Below are positions 44,998-57,060 of a DNA stretch of 64,000 bases, piece by piece. This DNA comes from Flammula alnicola (taxonomy: Eukaryota; Basidiomycota; Agaricomycetes; Agaricales; Strophariaceae). The position numbers and the translations under genes were made by a program. Where the stretch lies: NCBI GenBank assembly GCA_015499995.1, contig JADNRV010000085.1, positions 170,337 to 234,336 of the forward strand, given 5' to 3'. The notes beneath the pieces were generated by a model. The model worked only from the letters and a program-made list of their open reading frames with translations, was not told where the DNA came from and made no database searches. Numbering within the stretch: position 1 is the first letter of the stretch; every line of letters starts with the position of its first letter.

Positions 44998-47900
44998 TCA
45001 CGTGAAGGTTTGGACAGGAGCAGCGTCGTAAGTCGGGCAGAGATTATCCCAAGCAGCTAAAAGACACTCGAGTTATAGAGCAGGTTCGTAATACGAGAAT
45101 GACAACTCACTAGGGGAAAGAGACGAGCTCGAAGCAATCGTCGATGTATCTTCGGCGAAGACGATGGCAAGACCCCTGGTATCCGTGTGAGGTGCGGCAG
45201 AAATTTAAATTAAGGAAATCTTACGCTTCGAGATGCCAATCAATGTGACTGTGTGTTTGTAACATACAGTACGATCAGAAAATTAAAATACATATGAATA
45301 ATAGAGAGACAAACCAGTGCATAATCCATGGGCCTGAGTTATCCGTTTCAAAGCGAATGGTAACATTATCACTAGCAGCTCCAATGCTGACGACATCGCG
45401 CCTCACGGGGTCTACGTAGTTATACGTCGTGCTTCCTGCACTTCTTATAACACTGAAGGCATGCTGTCGGATAGAGATCGACGTCAGAGAGCTTACAAGT
45501 TGAAGGGAAAATACTGACTCCGTGAAGGTGAATTGGATGCTAGAGGGTGGTCACGTTCATATGAGTTCAGAAATTAGAGTTAAACAAGACTGGACTTACA
45601 GGGCTCCCAGGCGCTCCCCCAGGAAGAGAAAGCTCAACGACCTTGTTGGCTGGTAAAACATAGACCGATCCGGTGGGGAGTAAGTCAGCAGCTGTTGATG
45701 CCCCGCTCAGAATCTGGAGCAAAACAGGCACGGTAGGAGGCGCAAATGAAGCTCCATTGATACTGAACTTTCCGGCTGTGTTACTGATGAGGAGGTTCAA
45801 ATTCACGTCCGCAGCTCCGAGGGTAGCAGTTCCAGGTGCGCTCGGATCAGTGAGAGGGTGAAGGTTCGTTTCCAAGAGCGCGTTGGTGAGCGATACTGTC
45901 GTTGTTGGGTCTACGGCATCTGCGCCCGAATAGCGGAGGATAGCCGAGTTCAGTCCACCTGCAAAGTTCTTCGTGCCCACGTTGGGATTGGCGCGAATCC
46001 AATAGTTCGACAATGTCTGGTTGGCATTAAGGATGAAAGAGTACCGCTGACCAGCATATATCTGGATGGAATCGACGACAAGTGGTTGCACATTTTGCCC
46101 GTCAACTTCAATGATGGTCTAAATCGAAGGTGAATCAGCGTCGAGATATCTGCCCTGAAATTATCCAAGACTTACCAGATTCCAAAATATGTTTCTACCC
46201 CCTGTAGTCTTTGATTCAACCTGGGTTTACTAAGTGCTGATCATCCAGACCAAAATGTACTGAGACACCCCCCATTTTTTAATATCTCAAGTACTGATAC
46301 AGCATTTTTATAAGTCTGATCTACATGGTTTTATTGTACTGAGACACCCTGGATTTTAGTGACTCTGGATCCAACCCCCTTTATAAAAGTGCTGAATCAA
46401 TATTTTATAAGTGCTGAATCAGCATTTTATAAGTGCTGAATCAACTATTCTGGATGTCCTGACCCAACCCAGGAAATTCAATGTATTGAAAGTCCTGAGT
46501 CAACCTGGACTTTAATATATCAAACTACTGAGTCAACCTGGACTTTAGCCTAAAAAGTCTCAAGTCAACCCAGACTTTTGTATAACAAAAGTATTAAGTC
46601 AACCTGGATTTTTGGTGTATTGAAGTACTGATTCAACCCTGCATTTCTTACTTATTATATTTGGAATATAACCATTGATTCTCTTTGATCAATTGTAGAT
46701 AAGCTACATCTTGGCCACATACCACCACTAGCCTTTGTTGACTCTGCTTATTCTACTTTACTATGCCACCATTGCACCAAAGCAATCAGGTCTCCATTAT
46801 GGTATTGTAAGCTTAGTCTGTAACTGAAGAGAAAGATGGTTCTTGTTGAAATGAATGAGTCATATCGTTCACTTGGGTTTGAGCAGGTGTGATGAATCTT
46901 CATACGGATTCCATTCTGGATTCTATATTTATCTTTCTAAATTTATTGCTCATCTAAATCTTATTCCTAGTATCTTTTCTGAATCTCTTCCACTTTTCCA
47001 GTCATCCTCCTTTCCTCATTGTCATCCTTCTATTTATTCCAGTCATCCTCCTATTCATTTATTCTATGTAAACCCTGTAGTTCTTAGGTATTTTCTCCAT
47101 AGAGTCAACACATTGCATCGACTTCCCAATCTATTCCAGTTTTCCTCCATTTGTATTTAGTTCCTTACAGCAGGGACCTTGCAGGGACCCTTGCAAACAC
47201 ATGAGGGCTTCATTTCTCATTTGCCTAGTTGAATAGTACATGCTCAGTACCAGTAGCTATGAATAAATGGGGCCTGCTTGGCAAGAATTAGCTGAAAATA
47301 AGAATGGATATCTAAGGCTGCGATAAATGTGCTTGTCTGCTCACATGTGCTCATCAGTATTCCAACAGTTCTCTTGTTTGCACTTGCTCAGCCTATGATC
47401 CGACTAGTAAATTTTATGTTCATATTAAGCTTGAGGATGCTAGGCTCCAGATCGCCTATGGATCTGTGACAGACTATATTGGTATGTCTAAATAGTCTTA
47501 AACTAAAAGAGTAATTTTATTCAGGATTAGTGATGTGTGGGCCCGGTTAAGATGCTTAGTGCAGGGTGTGTGAACTACTAGATAACCAAGTAGTCATGTT
47601 TAACAGACCTTGTGGTGTCTACTAAATGAATACTATCAAATCTGACTTGCTTTACTTTTAATAACTACTTTACTACACTCAAACACCCAAATCAATGTTT
47701 AGTTGACTTAGTTTGTCCAAGGTGAGGATAATAGTTTTATGATATTGATACTTACTTGCGATAAAAGAAGGTTCCCAACTATATAACGGCTTGGACAAGG
47801 TCTGAAGCATGAATCTCAAATGAATGAGAATAAAATAAGTTGAACATGTGCACATGCATGCACAGTGTAATCTGCCATTGAGAGAGTACAATGTTTTATT

Positions 47901-49726
47901 TACATATTGATGTATAAACCAATTTATTAAATTGACGAGCGCGGACCTGTGAATCGGAGGACAAATGTGCCACAGCCAATCAAAACACTTCTTTGTCTTT
48001 GTCCCCAGAAAGAAATAACCAATCAAAACAGTTCCTTGTCTTGTGGAAAAGAGTCTGAGCTCTTTTATTATAAAATATAGTACTGGTATCTTAATCTTAC
48101 ACTACATAGTCTATGACCCATGATCTAGGACTCTAATACATCTTTAAGTAGGCTTGTAATCAGAGGTTTAGATAGCTAGACAAGAAAGATTGAGGCAGTA
48201 CTACAAAAAATTAAATATCAGGGTTGATTCAGTAGTCAGATATGGAAAAAAGGGGTTGATTCAGAATATGTAATTCAGGGTTATATCAGGAGATGCAATA
48301 AATAAAATACCAGGGTTGATTCAGTAGTCAGATATAGAAAAGAGGGGTTGATTCAGAACATGTAATTCAGGGTTATATCAGGAGATGCATCCTAGTTGAA
48401 TCAGTAGTTCAATATTGCTGGAATTGAACTTCAAAAAGCAGGGTTGATTCAGAACATCATATAACAGGGGTTAGCCTTGTAGTTTTATTAAAGTTGGATC
48501 AGTACTTAATATTTAGTTGTATCAGTACTTATATTTCAGGGGTTGATTCAGCAGTCATTAAAGGGGGGTTTAATCAAAGACTACAGGGGGTAGAAACCCA
48601 TCTTGCTACCAGATTGTGACCATCGATGGAGAATGTAAAGTTCGGGTCACAAGACATGGAGATTAGGCGGAATCGGTAGCGCGTGTTCGACGAAACCGTG
48701 ATGACAGCGAGATCAGTCGTAGGGCCTCCGGAATAGCGGCCCAAGCCGTTAATTAATGTTGAAGACGGGGTTGGTACAGCTCCAGCGGAAGGAGCGGGGG
48801 TATGATACCTGAAGACTATGGTGAGATAACTGTTATATAAGTGAGGTTTCGGCCTTACCAGTCTGCAAGAGTAATAATAGTAGATTCTGTGAAACGCAGA
48901 AACAAGAGTTAGTAATAGAGAAATGGGTAAAAAAGCCAGAATCGATCATCTCACCATCATCTACGTCGTATCTGACAGAAAATGCCATCGTCAGTATTTA
49001 TAGCATTCAATTCATGAGGATGTTTGACGTACTCGGATAGATATGGGTCAGCGGGATCATACACGACGAGCGGGCCCCGGAGGCCATCGCAGTACTGGGT
49101 AGCTGGGTGTCGATGAGAGCCTGGCTAAAGATATTCTAAAAGCGAGACGTACAATGATGCGAATGGTACCAAAAGGTTCCGGCCTGGTCCGGTACCGAGA
49201 ATTGGTACTGGAAGGACTCTCCAGAAACTAGAGGGCACTGAGTCACTCCGGCTGGACCATCCGCCCAGGCGCTTCCTGCTTGGAAGAGTCCGTGCCAGTG
49301 CTACAAACATCAATGTTAATCAACAATTCGTCGTGTGAAGAATATGCCCTCGTACAATGCTCGTGCTAGTCAACATGGTCGTGTCAGTTAATGAGTCGAC
49401 AACATTCATAAGAAAGGTGTCTCCCTTGATTTACTGGCTCGTAAAATATCCAATGCCAAGATGAATATTATGAATACCTTCTGTCCGATGATCACTGGGC
49501 CCGGAAATTGGACCGAGCTTGCGCTAGATCCAGCAAGCACGGCGCTACCAAGGAATGGCTATTAGCGTTCGTGAGACGAGGGTCAACAACCAAAAGAAGC
49601 CTACGAGCGATTAAAGCCGTCAGGTTGGATATATGCGTTTGCGATAACCAGATCCGCGCTGGGTCCAATGGCAGCAAAGGAGCGTGCAACTAAAGAGAGT
49701 GTGATAAAATTTATGAGAGAGCGCAT
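44998..49726 (-). CDS. Laccase 1, with a 2.4 kb transposon in one intron
   Basis: This is a multicopper oxidase of the fungal laccase family, starting at ATG 49726 with a signal peptide ([20 protein letters not shown]) and ending at 44998. The copper-binding segments are all present: HWHG, HSHH, HPIHLHGH (split HPIHLHG/HAF by an intron) and [11 protein letters not shown]. All exons outside the insertion join in frame; the coding parts are those of a normal laccase of about 515 aa. Between the exon ending FSIDGHNL and the exon beginning TIIEVDG, where laccase 2 has an ordinary short intron, sits a transposon at 46182-48606. The exon sequence is untouched, but the donor changes from GTAAGT to GTAGCA on the upstream side. 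Whether the 2.5 kb intron is spliced decides if this is a functional secreted phenol oxidase. Confidence 0.85.
46173..46181. repeat. Target-site duplication, left copy
   Basis: TACCAGATT, repeated at 48607-48615. On the coding strand it reads AATCTGGTA: the last exon bases plus the first three bases of the intron. Confidence 0.8.
46182..48606. mobile_element. Non-autonomous TIR transposon (2.4 kb)
   Basis: The ends are inverted repeats of about 39 bp. The left end from 46182 and the reverse complement of the right end from 48606 agree without gaps, sharing GTTTCTACCCCCTGTAGTCT and the bases around it. Inside both ends are many short subterminal repeats, CTGAATCAACC on the left and GGTTGATTCAG on the right. 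On the right, a unit of about 85 bp is present twice in tandem (48222-48390). A 9-bp target duplication flanks it. The middle is AT-rich without any long reading frame, so no transposase is encoded. Duplication size and subterminal repeats could fit hAT- or Mutator-like elements; I cannot decide from the sequence. Confidence 0.85.
48607..48615. repeat. Target-site duplication, right copy
   Basis: TACCAGATT, identical to 46173-46181. It supplies the exon end and GT used by the upstream side of the enlarged intron. Confidence 0.8.
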
Positions 49727-52295
49727 GGCTGTCTGAAATTAAGGACGTTCTGGTTGGTGCTGGGTTGAAAACCCCAAGACTGAAGCAAGAGCTTTTATAC
49801 GTACGATTGAGCCTACTCGGGGATGCTTCTAATTTGCTGTGGCCATAGTTATTGTCAATATGAGAATATTCCAGCAGTGTCGTTTGCAGCGTCTGCTACA
49901 ATCTCGTCGTAAATGTCCTATGCGAAACTGACAAAAACACCTAAGATCTCCGCATCAAGAATGAAGGATGCTTCTATACTCACCGTAACTGCGCAAAGGC
50001 ACAAAACCTCATCAACGAGATCGCAGAAGGCGTACAAACAGACTTTCGGCTATTACATCCGAGTCGGCCATCTGCGTATCAGATAGTTGTCCGTCGATGC
50101 GCTGCCACCGAAAACTTTCGGACACGATCGACAGTGCACATTTATCCTCTCCTCCTATTCGTAATGCTGATTTCAATCTGCGAGTGCGTGTGTAAAAAAG
50201 CCATTTCACACTGTGTATGGGTGGAAGCAATAGCGACGATTGTACGTACGCCGTGCGATATGATTACGACCTCATTTCGAGGAAGATTCGATCCAAAGGA
50301 TCCTCACCTCGTTCGGCATACAAAGCGGTATTGCGAAAGCACCACTAAGTAATAGCAGACTTGTCAACTCCTTAGTTGAGTATCGATGCGGTTGGATATC
50401 GGAAGGCATCGTAAATCTAGTGAATCCTGAAAGCGTTGCGTTGTCAATAGATTACTTGACATCAGAAGAATCGCGTACCCGTCGTGACCGTCTATGGTTT
50501 CAAATGCCTATTTCGTTACAACCAGTGACAAGTCGGGTCCGAATACAGGCCAGAGAAAAGCAGTAGTACAAGACCGAGCGCCGGACGTTGAGCCATCATG
50601 ATACATCACACTGCAAGCAATCCCATTTCGTATTGCATTGAGCAGCATGGCAAGTTCTCAATCGGTGCAAACAGCTTTTGGCCGGCGTCGTCCCTAGATT
50701 ATCAGATAACTGCGGACAGAAAGTTTCGAAGTCAAGATTAGTATCTGGTTAGAGTGATGATGGGGTTTCACGGTCGAAGGTTTCTCCGGAAACGAAACGC
50801 CTACGGTTGTCCGCAGTGCACACGAAGCGTAGACGTTTCTTATCATAAATAATGATGCGAGCTTTCTGGGACGACACTGAAACACATTCTTTCTATCAAA
50901 ATGAGAAAGTCAAATAAGTAGTTATGGGCTCCATAGGTAGTACTAGTAGTGATCTGACTTGAGTGCCATCTGGTCACGCACCAAAGCCAAACCAAAGCTC
51001 TTCGTAACTTGCAATAGGACAGGCTATCGATGACTTGCTAGACTCCGAACAAAATTGATCGCCTCTTCAGGTTTGTGAAAATTTTGTGTGGAATATGGAG
51101 GCCACTCTTGAAGACGAGAGATGAAAAGCGCAAGCCTCCCGACGACTCGCAACCAACCCCGGGTTGCTGGGCTAATTCCGCGAAGTCTTTGGCAAATACG
51201 TGCATACAAAACGAGCGTCTTACATACTTAAATCCGCGTCTCAGTGATTCTCAATTCTCAATGTCACTTCCACGAGCGCTGAAATCGCATTTCATTGAAT
51301 TTAATGAGAAATTTATATGTTAACCGTTTTCACCTCATTTCATTTTTTTTTCACCTTTCTTGCGAACCTTGTGCGAACCCTTCGATCTTTTGCAAAAAAA
51401 AAAAAACTTATCTACGTCACTCGATTCGGTCAATCGGCATCGTTAAGCGCTGGGCACTTTTTCAGAGTACGCCTAATCTAGTGCCATGCTAGTACCATTG
51501 TTTTGGATAATAGCCACAACTCGTGGTATCACTAGAAAGACACGATGCATCGTACTATTCGCTAGGCGCCTAGATACTTGCAGTTTGTACTGTCCAGTAC
51601 TGTCCTCGCCGATTGCTCGGGAATGCGGCACCAGTCGCGTGCGTTTTACGATCTTTAAATAAAATTCGGAAACAGTAGCACTATCTCCGTCACTTCTAAT
51701 ATTCAGCGTAAAATTTAAATTGTTCCCCCCTAGTATTTACGAACCGCGCTGCATACACACTCCTGCGAGGGTACTCTATGGCCTTGAGAATTCCCCTGTG
51801 AGCTTCTCACATTCCCTTCCATCTGATCGTCGGCGACCATATGTACTTCTTTTTACTATTACTTACTGTAGAGATAAAAAGACGAAACCGATTGGTCGCG
51901 TGGAATCGCGTGGTCGGCCCGCCGTCTTAAGCTTGGCAAATCAAGATCTACGCTTCGACTATGGAAGCAAAGTAACAATTTTCCATTGCATCATCTGGTC
52001 ACTGGGGTACTGTGTGCACTGTGCAGCAGGTCGTGCTGTGCCTCAATCGGCCAAAGAACACTTTTCATGAGGAAGCCAAGAGGCGGTAAGGTATTTATTT
52101 CCATTCCAACAAGTTCTTGTGTCCGAAATATAACTAAACAACGCTACCAACCTCTACCGACCAAGATACATACTTTGCAATACTTACTGTTAAAAAATAA
52201 TCACTTCTTCAATCTGTACCCCATCGCCAAACCCTGATTGGACAAAAGAATTGGCCGTGGCAAGACAGTGGCGATTAATAGGGGACTTAGTCCAT
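49727..52295. other. 2.6 kb between the two laccases, no gene seen
   Basis: Only short frames without splice support. A 13-A run lies at 51394-51406 with no gene copy in front of it. The first part is the promoter of laccase 1. Confidence 0.5.
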
Positions 52296-54608
52296 TCAAA
52301 ATGTTTGGACAGGCAAAGCGTCGTAGATCGGGCAGAGGTCATCCCAAGCGCCTGAAAACCATGATTAAATTCAATGAGTAAAAAAGAGATGAGGCATGGA
52401 CTTACTCGGAGGGGTACTGGCTGCGACCGTAGGCACATCCTCCGCCATGACGACCGCCAAACCGCTGCAGGTGGGAAACTTATCAGATAATTTTAAGTAA
52501 TACATATCACGAGGGACTTACATAGCGAGATGCCAATCAATGTGACTATAGAACAGCATTGCAGTAGGTGAGAACGGGTAGAACGCACGACAAATTCAAG
52601 ACAAACCAATGCATGATCCAAGGGCCAGAGTTGTCCGTCTGGAAGCGGATCGTGGTGTTATCCCCAGCGAGTCCTATGCTCACGACGTCGCGTTGGACGG
52701 GATCGACGTAGTTATACACTGAGCTTCCAGCACTCCGTACAACAGAGAACGTGTGCTAAGTGGCCATGTCAGAGAATTCAAACTTGCCATGATTTCGAAT
52801 AGACTCACCCCGTGAAGATGGATCGGGTGCTGTAAAGTTCTCCTTGTCAGTCCCGAAACGCGAAACAAAAATAGATCGTTCTTACAGGGCTGCCGACGGC
52901 TCCGCCAGGAATGGATATTTCGATGACTTTGTTGGCAGGCAAAACATAAACTGATCCCGCAGGAAGCAAGTCTTGAGCGGTTTGTGCGCCGCTCATGATT
53001 TGGAGCAAGACCGGAACGGTGGGCGGGAGAAATGTAGCTCCGTTTACCGTAAACTGAAGGGACGTGAAATTAAACACGATGTCGAGATTGATGTTCACAT
53101 CAGCAGCGCCAGGCGTAGGAACTCCAGGAGCGGCTGGGTTAACGAGGGGATGAAGATCTGTCTCCACCAACGGGTTCGTGCTCGACGAGTTTGTCGTCGG
53201 GTCGACGGCGTCCGCTTGCGAATAACGAAGGATCGCGGAATTAATACCGCCGTCGAAAGTAAGGGTGCCAACATTGGGCAGGGCACGAATCCAGTAGTTC
53301 GAGACCGGCTGGTCGGTATTCAAGACGAAAGAATAGCGCTGTCCAACGTAGATTTGGATAGAATCGACGGTGAGTGGCTGCACATTCACACCGTCAACTT
53401 CGATGATCGTCTAAATGAAAGATGCATCAACTCTCTTGCGTATTGTTCGCGATAAGCAGACTAAGAACTTACCATGTTATGTCCATCAATTGAGAACACA
53501 AAGTTGGGATCACAGGAAATAGAAACCAGGCGGAATCGATATCGCTTGTTTGGCAGGACCTGGATGACTGTGAGCGGGCTGGTAGGTCCACCAGAATAGC
53601 GGCCTAGTCCGTTAATGAGGGTTGAGTCTGCCGTGGGGACGAGACCGGCTGACGGGGCAACTGTGTGATACCTAGAAACCCATGTCAGAATAAGCGCGGG
53701 GGGTGAATATGTCCTCGTACCAATCTGCGAGAGTGATGATGGTTGTGTCTGTCACCGAAAATAAGAAGATGAGATCACGGAGATTAAAAAAAGTACGTTA
53801 TCCTCTCACCATCGTCGAAGTCATATCTAATAAAAAATGAAGATATCAGTTCAAGGGTATCCAGGTAGTAACTTGTTATATTCGGACGTACAAGGAAAGG
53901 TGAGGGTCTTGTGGGTCATACACAACAAGTGGACCTCTGAGGCCGTCGCAGTACTGCGTAGCTAAATAGGACGTCGGCGATGAGAACTCGGTATTACGTG
54001 ACAGTGATCTTGATGTAACTTACAATGATGTGAGTGGTACCAGAATGTCCCCGCCTGGTCTGGGACTGAGAACTGGTACAAGAAGGAGTGTCCCGGTGCG
54101 ATAGGACACTGCGTAACGCCGACTGGACCGTCGGCCCAACTGCTTCCTTCTTGGAACAAGCCATGCCAATGCTATGCATAACGAGGAAATGTTAACAGGC
54201 GACGCGTAAGAGCCTCCAAAGAAGACTTACGATACTCGTACTCGTCAACATGGTCGTGTCGGTCAATTCGTCGATCACATTCAGTTGAAATGTGTCGCCC
54301 TAATTTTTTAGTGAGGCGTCAATGCTAAGGCAACGGAATTGCAATGCTAATAAACATACCTTCGAGCCAGTAATAAGAGGGCCAGGAAAAGTTACTGAGC
54401 TATCGTTGCCTCCAGCAAGGACGGTCCTGAGAGTTGAATGAGAGGGATTTACAGAGGTAGGTCAACGTTCATGAAAAGCAACGTACGAGCGATTGAAGCC
54501 ATCGGGTTGGATAAATATGTTCTTGATGTATAAGTCGGTGTCGGGGCCTATGGCAGCATAAGCGCCCACGACGACAGAGAGTCCGACAAGGCCTGAGAGT
54601 GAAAGCAT
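52296..54608 (-). CDS. Laccase 2, multicopper oxidase (517 aa)
   Basis: Fourteen exons (54487-54608, 54360-54426, 54231-54299, 54024-54171, 53892-53961, 53810-53826, 53721-53748, 53473-53671, 52886-53410, 52809-52829, 52607-52755, 52522-52545, 52406-52464, 52296-52351) join to 517 aa. It has a signal peptide ([20 protein letters not shown]). Copper ligands: HWHG, HSHH, HPIHLHGH and HCHIDWH. The residue pair after the last His is Ala-Ile where most laccases, including laccase 1, have Glu-Ala (HLEAG); this is not a copper ligand. The enzyme oxidises phenols at the type 1 copper and reduces oxygen to water at the trinuclear cluster, outside the cell. Four exons are only 17-28 nt long. It is intact and a paralogue of laccase 1. 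Confidence 0.95.
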
Positions 54609-55245
54609 TTCTTCTCAGAGTTGCAAATGTTGCGTTGGAATAAGCTAAAGGCATCTAAGAGACACGATGGTTTTATATCGTTCTGTTGGACCTATTTCGG
54701 AATGATTTTTATCCAGAGTTCGCGAGTACGAAACTGACTGTCTATTCTAGGGGTGACGAGATATCTATCCTAAAACAGCTTCCTTGCCGTTCATCGGATG
54801 CGTTCGGTCCTTGTGAGAATGTAACTACACAAGGAGCATTGCCTTAAAGAACAACTTTGTCATTGGAATGAGGTCAAACGCACAAGATGATAAACCAAAC
54901 ACAATTCCATTAAGACGACGAATGGAAAATGCTACTGATTTGGCGGTGTGAGACTTCCACGGTGATAGCATCCCAGAGGCATTTGAGCGATCTAGGTAGA
55001 GTAAGCAGATGGAATCTCGTAATCGGGGAGAAGTTTGAAATATACGCAATGTTTTCTCCATCTTGATTTCCCCCGACGTCGCGGAGCGCATAACTGCGCA
55101 TAACCTGAAGGAACTTAACATCAGGATTCAAATTATCTTTGTAAACCGTAATTACTCACCATGTAGGAGCTGTGGAGCTCTGGACCTTGATATAAACCGC
55201 CTCGCTAACTTCGGACGCTTAGATTACATTTCCCCACCCACCATC
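54609..55245. other. Intergenic, divergent promoters
   Basis: The 5' flanks of laccase 2 (minus) and the small secreted protein gene (plus). TTTTATA-type boxes are near 54672 (laccase side) and GATATAAACC near 55188 (other side). No gene seen. Confidence 0.5.
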
Positions 55246-55581
55246 ATGCAGTTCAAATCCATCCTTTTCGTGGTCTGCCAAGTCATCGCTGTCATGGCGG
55301 TAAGTAAAACAGTACTGCGTGAGAGACCTTCAACACACTAAACGTTCACTTGCAGTTGGAACGTGGGGGTGCTCCTGTTTTCACGGCAAAGAAGGTTTAC
55401 CACACTATTATCGACCAGTCGCCATACCTCGTCGATCGTACGACTACAATCGTCTGGACGTAAGTAAAGTCAGTTGAAATAATGATGCATACGCTGACTA
55501 ACCTTGTTCGCCAGGGAGAGCGCAAGCATCAGTGGTTCATCTTTGCCCACGGCTGCGCCAACCCCGACAATTGTGTATTGA
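55246..55581 (+). CDS. Small secreted protein (74 aa)
   Basis: Exons 55246-55299, 55356-55459 and 55515-55581 join in frame to 74 aa. The first 18 residues (MQFKSILFVVCQVIAVMA) form a good signal peptide. The mature part begins LERGGAPVFTAKKVYHTI, continues through a Thr-rich middle (VDRTTTIVW) and ends Ser/Thr/Pro-rich (SLPTAAPTPTIVY). The mature protein has no cysteine. I do not recognise a family. Such short secreted proteins are common in fungi and act at the cell surface or outside; the function is unknown. Introns have normal borders (GTAAGT twice; TTGCAG and GCCAG). Confidence 0.72.
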
Positions 55582-57060
55582 GGAAACAATAGGAACAGTA
55601 AGCATTCGTACATAGCTTCATAAACAAACGCTGACGAGGTACCTAGTAGACGCACCCAGTTGTTTAGTAGTAGTCGCCAGCTTCGAGATTTTAGTACGAT
55701 TGACTGCATCTGTTGAATTGATAAATATACTTGTTTGAATGTATCTTGAGCTCCACTATCTGTTAAAGGAATGCAAAGATGAGATGCCGAAGGAGAATGT
55801 TTTGCGTTGGTTTTGCGCCAATGTGGCCTTCGAGCGTGACTTACTGTTACTGTAACCTTTAACATGATGATGGTGTGCGCCATTAGCGAGTTCGTAAGCC
55901 TTACTGAGTGTTGGGAAGTAGGTCTAGTTCTTCACCCACAGCTGGAATGTTGAATCAAAGCAACACCTGGGCGGCTTGCCGAGCAGATGGAGTGACCAGG
56001 TAGTGACAAGAGGCGAAGATCCATTTACGCAGATCGCGATGCACAGGTACATTCCGAAAGCAAGGCTCTCCCACCGTCCAGAGGCCTTCATGTGTCGGGA
56101 CCGACAATCGTAGAATCAGAAAAGTTGATGGAGATGCAGAACCTCCACGGTGATAGCACCTCAGTCCGGGGGGACAACGCCGACAAAAAGAGACCGCAAA
56201 ACTGTCTCATGAGAGTTTTCCTGGGGCCCGAAAGCTACCATAAAGTGTCAAATGCGTGATTGACTGGAATCTTGACACTCTGTGTGTCTTTTTCCAAGGG
56301 GATCATTGGAACTGGTGATCAAACTTCAACAAAGTCTATTTGTCAAATCGGAATATGTTCTTGGCACATCGTTGGAACGAGCGGTTTGGGCGGTTGAACA
56401 AAAGCAATGGCAGCACAAAAGCAACGGCAGCTATCGATGGAATTTGACTTCCTTATCATCCAAGCTATCAGAATCTGGAAGCCTGAAGGAGAGAGTTCTG
56501 AGTCTTGAGAAAAAAGCAAGCAGGAAAGCAACAGGAAAGGCTTTCGTAGGAGGGTGTCGACAAATACGAACAAACTTGTACGAAATCAACCCATCGTCAG
56601 CAAAATAGCCAGAAATCCACCAAAACCTATTAAACCTATCTTAAATTGGTTTCGAAAGTTACTAAGACTACTTAAAATTTCTCTGTCTGCGTAATACGAT
56701 CGACTCGGAGTCTGCGAAGTCATGAACCTTCTTCCGAAGTTTAGAGAACACCAGTGTTCGAATTTACTGCTGTTCTCTAAATATAAAGTGGTAAGCATCA
56801 AAGATTCACGTAAGTTACCCACGGCAAGCATCATCAAATCATCATGTGGATGATTCCCAGAAATGGCGTCAAACTAGACCACTCCACCGTGGAAAACCCT
56901 AAGCCCATGTCTACTTCAAACCTCGAAATTAAAACTCTTGCTCTCCTCAAAGTGCTATCTATACGGCTGTTATCATTCGCCAGTGCACCATATCAGATAA
57001 TCTGTAAGGAACATAACCCAATGTTCGCACTCCACGATTTCTCACGACAATTAACGACAG
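55582..57060. other. 1.5 kb without a recognisable gene
   Basis: A reading frame of 108 codons at 56282-56608 has no start context, splice sites or recognisable domain. I see no repeat or RNA gene. Confidence 0.5.

Noticed and set aside
46855..47160. 101-codon frame inside the transposon as transposase
   Set aside because: Low-complexity composition, no catalytic motif, too short.
48222..48390. Repeats taken as a CRISPR-like array
   Set aside because: Only two units without unique spacers, in a fungal genome and inside a transposon end.
51394..51406. Poly(A) run as the tail of a retroposed gene
   Set aside because: No gene-like sequence or target duplication in front of it.
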